DNA of 64,000 nt from Nocardioides sp. InS609-2 (GTDB lineage: Bacteria; Actinomycetota; Actinomycetes; Propionibacteriales; Nocardioidaceae), in NCBI RefSeq assembly GCF_023208195.1, contig NZ_CP060034.1:2666001-2730000 (forward strand). Direction: 5' to 3'. Below are positions 62,101 through 64,000 of this stretch, piece after piece. Each line of letters opens with the position of its first letter. Position 1 is the stretch's first letter. The notes under the pieces were generated by a model. That model ran no database searches, had not been told where the DNA came from, and saw only the letters and a program-made list of their open reading frames with translations. A program made the position numbers and the translations under genes.

Positions 62101-62211
62101 GGGGTCCGCCAGCAGGAGCGCGAGCACCGAACGCGGGCGCGGGCCGCCGAGATCGAGCGGCTCGCCGGCTGCGTTCCGTACTTCCATCGGGCCCAGCATC
62201 GTGTACTGCAC
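59107..62211 (-). CDS. AfsR/SARP family regulator with BTAD, NB-ARC-type ATPase and TPR domains
   Basis: A 1034-aa regulator, GTG start. Residues ~1-95 are a winged helix (VLALLLADPGRVVTTDRLID, ALQSQISRLRRRLG), ~96-245 the BTAD, then an ATPase with Walker A TLIGPGGVGKTRLAVEAAG and Walker B LLLVLDNCEHV (about 270-520), then TPR-like repeats (DRWGMANSLDPLA, LARRIGLPDKLAAAQRGLG). This is the AfsR architecture of Streptomyces secondary-metabolism regulators. It is 65 bp upstream of the FAD monooxygenase on the same strand and likely activates it. Confidence 0.93.
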   Translation of the reverse strand: MQYTMLGPMEVRNAAGEPLDLGGPRPRSVLALLLADPGRVVTTDRLIDEVYGAEPPAGTANALQSQISRLRRRLGVTIESLPTGYRLDVDPDDVDAHRFERLARQGRQALSLGDNGRAAALLREALGLWRGPAQTQAARLDELRLAASEDRFDAELALGESGALVPELQQLVTAHPLRERLCGQLMRALHGSGRQAEALSVYERTRATLAEELGADPSAELAGVHLALLRAERPPAEATARAVPAQFTSFVGRDTELSRIGTLLSTARLVTLIGPGGVGKTRLAVEAAGRETTDVCFVELAPLAEGAQIPAAVLGALGLRPSSGGGPDPEERLVTALAERRLLLVLDNCEHVVEDTARLARRLLGECPGVRVLATGREALGLTGEALCPLWPLWPLERESAVRLFRDRAAAVSPGFAAAEAADDRFPGSGEPGTGESHAAVVERICAALDGLPLALELAAARLRTLSVEDIAARLDDRFRLLSRGDRTAAPRHQTLRAVVEWSWELLDDDEKALAGRLTVFAGGATLASAEAVCALPDTEELLDSLVGKSLVEARDGRLRMFETVRAFCAERLAESGDEERFRRAHAEHFLTLAGTAEPYLRRTEQVRWLAGLAAEQDNFQAALRWSVATDTTVALRLMADLTWYWWLRGLHGETAPLAATLLAAVGDEPPKELDEEYVLCVLNAHTEGGSSPETDARLDRVEAILQGIDRPLRRPILTVLWAVTGGPGRAADDRTQRKQIGTDTWSRAVSLMGSGFQPWFAGRPDEAEAQFGTALAGFRETGDRWGMANSLDPLAMFADWRGDRELALARLDEALTLVGQLDSPEETADLLRRRADTLLHGGDLDQARAHYERAAELARRIGLPDKLAAAQRGLGDLARLSGRPADARHWYEQALASVADNWSSVAEMQLVFTGLGRTAEAEGQPDEARSWHERALALALDRRTPADLADAAEGLAGLAALEGAGERSALLLGAGVTLRGMAVARDPDAARIAAASRELIGEAAYAEAYSRGLALTHEEALTALGQGRSGDGT

Positions 62212-62513
62212 GGTGAGATTGTGTCCCCTGCCTGGTAGTTGGCTCGGGGCGGCCTGCGCCGGGATGTGTCAGGCGCCAGGACCTGCCGGCGGCCATCAGA
62301 CCGGCCGCCCAGGCGTCGAGCAGCCGGTGCCCCTCGTCGGCACGGGCGAGCGTCGGATCTCCCAGTACGCCACTGGGGGTCACCGCGCGCAGACCCGCCT
62401 CTCTGAGCGCGGGAAGGATCTGCTGCACCGCGCACACCACCCAGTCGTAACGCTCCTGCACCATCTCGGGTGGTGTGGGTGAGGACCTGAAGGAGCAGTT
62501 CGCCCGCCGCCTC
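62212..62513. other. Right part of insert: SARP promoter region and possible gene fragment
   Basis: 302 bp upstream of the SARP gene. On the minus strand a frame from an ATG at 62464 (MVQERYDWVVCAVQQILPAL ... HRLLDAWAAGLMAAGR) has protein-like character but runs out of frame continuity into the SARP start, so it looks like a remnant of another gene. No complete gene is seen. Direct repeat 2 begins at 62514. Confidence 0.45.
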
Positions 62514-62669
62514 CTCGACGTACGACGCCACCCGGTGCAGGCCACGGTGGTGTGCCTGGGCGCCGTGGCGGTGGTCGTCGTACCGACCGCGTTCGTGGCG
62601 GTGCCATGGTTGCGTGGACTCGGCTGAGCATGTCGTCGGCGGGGCCTACGGTGAGCGGGTGAGCGACCC
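62514..62669 (+). repeat. Direct repeat 2 (M56 3' fragment plus MFS start)
   Basis: Matches 57419-57574 (three mismatches). The first ~115 bp are the last 38 codons of the M56 gene without its upstream part, a gene remnant ending in VAVPWLRGLG and a TGA; the rest leads into the MFS transporter start. Before insertion, M56 and MFS were probably adjacent at this junction. Confidence 0.95.
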
Positions 62670-64000
62670 CGAGCTGATCTCCCTCGACTCGTCGACGGGC
62701 CGGATGGTGGTCGCCGCCGCCACCCTCGGCTCCGGTCTCACCCTGCTTGACGGCACCGTCGTCAACGTCGCGCTGAAGACCATCGGCGAGGACCTCGACG
62801 CGTCGCTGGCCGACCTGCAGTGGATCACCAACGGCTACCTGCTCTCGATGGCGTCGCTGATCCTGCTGGGGGGCGCGCTCGGTGACCGGTTCGGCCGGCG
62901 CCGGATCTTCGTCATCGGCACCGTGTGGTTCGCGCTCGCGTCACTGCTCTGCGGCATCGCGCCGACACCACTGGTGCTGATCCTGGCGCGCGTCCTGCAG
63001 GGCATCGGCGCGGCGCTGCTCACCCCCGGCAGCCTCTCGATCATCCAGTCGGTCTTCCGGCCCGCCGACCGCGGCAAGGCCATCGGCGCCTGGTCCGGGC
63101 TCGGCGGCATCGCTGCTGCGATCGGGCCGTTCATCGGCGGCGCGCTCGTGCAGTACGTCTCCTGGCGCTGGATCTTCCTCATCAACCTGCCGCTCGCCGT
63201 CATCACCGTGCTCATCGCGCAGCGCTCCGTGTCGGAGACCCGCGACGCCCGCGCGACCGGCCGCTTCGACATCCCCGGTGCCGCGCTGGCCTGCATCGCA
63301 CTGGGTGGCGTGACCTGGGCGCTGATCGAGTGGGGCAAGCCCTCCGCGCCGTACGCAGCGGCAGGCGGTCTGCTCTGCGGCGCGGCGTTCATCGTCGTCG
63401 AGGCCCGCGGTCGTGAGCCGATGATGCCGCTCGGCCTGTTCTCCAACCGCACGTTCAGCGCGGCCAACGCCATGACGTTCCTCGTCTACGCGGCCCTCGG
63501 CGCGGTGCTGTTCTTCCTAGTCATCCAGCTCCAGACCGTGGCCGGCTACGGCGCCCTGCAAGCCGGCATCGCCACCTTGCCGATCACCGTGTGCATGCTC
63601 TTCCTCGCCTCCCGCGCGGGCGCTCTCGGCACCCGCATCGGCCCCCGCATCCCGATGACCGTCGGACCGATCGTGATGGCCGCCGGCACCCTGCTGCTGC
63701 TCGCGGTCGACGCCGACACCAGCTACTGGCGCGACGTCTTCCCCGGTCTGACCGTCTTCGGCCTCGGCCTCTCGCTGATGGTCGCGCCGCTCACCGGCAC
63801 GGTGCTGGCCGCTGCCCCTGACGAGAACGCCGGCATCGCCAGCGGCGTCAACAACGCGGTCGCCCGTGCCGGCTCCCTGCTCGCCGTCGCCGCGCTGCCG
63901 GTGGCGGTCGGGCTCTCCGGCGAGGAGTACGCCGTCGCGTCGGCCTTCGACGCGGCGTACGTCCGGGCCGCGGTCATCTGCGCCGTGCTGCTGGCCCTCG
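62659..64000 (+). CDS. MFS transporter, DHA2 family (3' truncated by window edge)
   Basis: At least 447 residues from GTG 62659 with no stop before the window end. DHA2-type features: LTLLDGTVVNVALKTIGEDL (motif C-like region of the first helix), LQWITNGYLLSMASLILLGG, GDRFGRRRIFVIG (motif A) and GIGAALLTPGSLSIIQSVF. Fourteen helices are expected for the full protein. It is probably a drug or metabolite exporter; the original neighbour is the BlaI/M56 pair. An in-frame alternative start cannot be excluded. Confidence 0.9.
   Translation, partial: MSDPELISLDSSTGRMVVAAATLGSGLTLLDGTVVNVALKTIGEDLDASLADLQWITNGYLLSMASLILLGGALGDRFGRRRIFVIGTVWFALASLLCGIAPTPLVLILARVLQGIGAALLTPGSLSIIQSVFRPADRGKAIGAWSGLGGIAAAIGPFIGGALVQYVSWRWIFLINLPLAVITVLIAQRSVSETRDARATGRFDIPGAALACIALGGVTWALIEWGKPSAPYAAAGGLLCGAAFIVVEARGREPMMPLGLFSNRTFSAANAMTFLVYAALGAVLFFLVIQLQTVAGYGALQAGIATLPITVCMLFLASRAGALGTRIGPRIPMTVGPIVMAAGTLLLLAVDADTSYWRDVFPGLTVFGLGLSLMVAPLTGTVLAAAPDENAGIASGVNNAVARAGSLLAVAALPVAVGLSGEEYAVASAFDAAYVRAAVICAVLLAL

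Noticed and set aside
62212..62513. A complete gene on the minus strand upstream of the AfsR-type regulator
   Set aside because: The protein-like frame from 62464 has no supported end before it runs through the regulator gene's own start, so it is treated as a fragment.

Overview
The window is high-GC actinobacterial DNA, most likely from a Nocardioides-like member of the Propionibacteriales. The evidence is gene content and order: the crgA - DUF881 - pknB - kinase - pbpA - rodA - pstP - fhaB - fhaA - tRNA-Leu block that lies near oriC in mycobacteria and relatives, three proteins of the mycothiol-dependent maleylpyruvate isomerase/DinB superfamily, an AlkB-rubredoxin fusion, a fused CydDC and a polyphosphate glucokinase. 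Starts are often GTG and many genes overlap by ATGA or GTGA.

Layout. 1-5.2 kb: SURF1 (cut by the window edge), DUF3817, patatin and acyltransferase genes, then a DUF5324-like gene, cyclophilin and rhomboid. 5.2-16 kb: the conserved cell-division and wall-growth kinase block, ending at tRNA-Leu(CAG) and a terminator. The crgA product is a tandem duplication, and a structured repeat separates rodA from pbpA. 16-24 kb: an accessory stretch with a DinB-like enzyme, a PfpI-like protein, a SCO6745-like protein coupled to a SARP regulator, and a minus-strand operon (dienelactone hydrolase-like, LysE, 3-HIBADH-like reductase, DinB-like). 24.3-31.7 kb: a segment bracketed by a truncated and a complete mazG-like gene in direct orientation. 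It carries a four-gene operon resembling a type VII secreted effector system (EspC/WXG-like partner, effector with an HEXXH peptidase domain, DUF4919-like protein, WD40 lipoprotein), then an ABC exporter with a NarL-type two-component system. 31.7-37.5 kb: a tightly coupled operon of UbiA, geranylgeranyl reductase, type III PKS, ICMT-like methyltransferase, FAD monooxygenase and IPP isomerase, consistent with a prenylated alkylquinone/hydroquinone pathway. 37.4-45.6 kb: a quinone-oxidoreductase-HutD fusion, a secreted metzincin, glutathione peroxidase, malic enzyme, polyphosphate glucokinase, PadR regulator and DinB-like enzyme. 45.6-50.5 kb: a DrrAB-type exporter, an acyltransferase divergent from alkB-rubredoxin, and a TetR regulator. 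50.5-57.5 kb: cydABDC divergent from a BlaI/M56 pair with palindromic operators between them. 57.6-62.5 kb: a 4.9-kb insert (FAD monooxygenase and a large AfsR-type regulator) bracketed by 156-bp direct repeats of the M56 gene's 3' end. 62.7 kb to the end: a DHA2 MFS transporter cut by the edge.

The most unusual signals are: (1) two copies of an approximately 130-145-bp element, upstream of pbpA and of a histidine kinase, with conserved internal blocks, different but self-complementary ends, and a short ORF whose stop overlaps the next start codon; (2) the T7SS-like effector operon; (3) two cargo segments each bracketed by a directly repeated piece of a resident gene; (4) the tandem CrgA; (5) the type III PKS/terpenoid operon. 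All assignments come from reading the sequence and recalling protein families; no database search was run.
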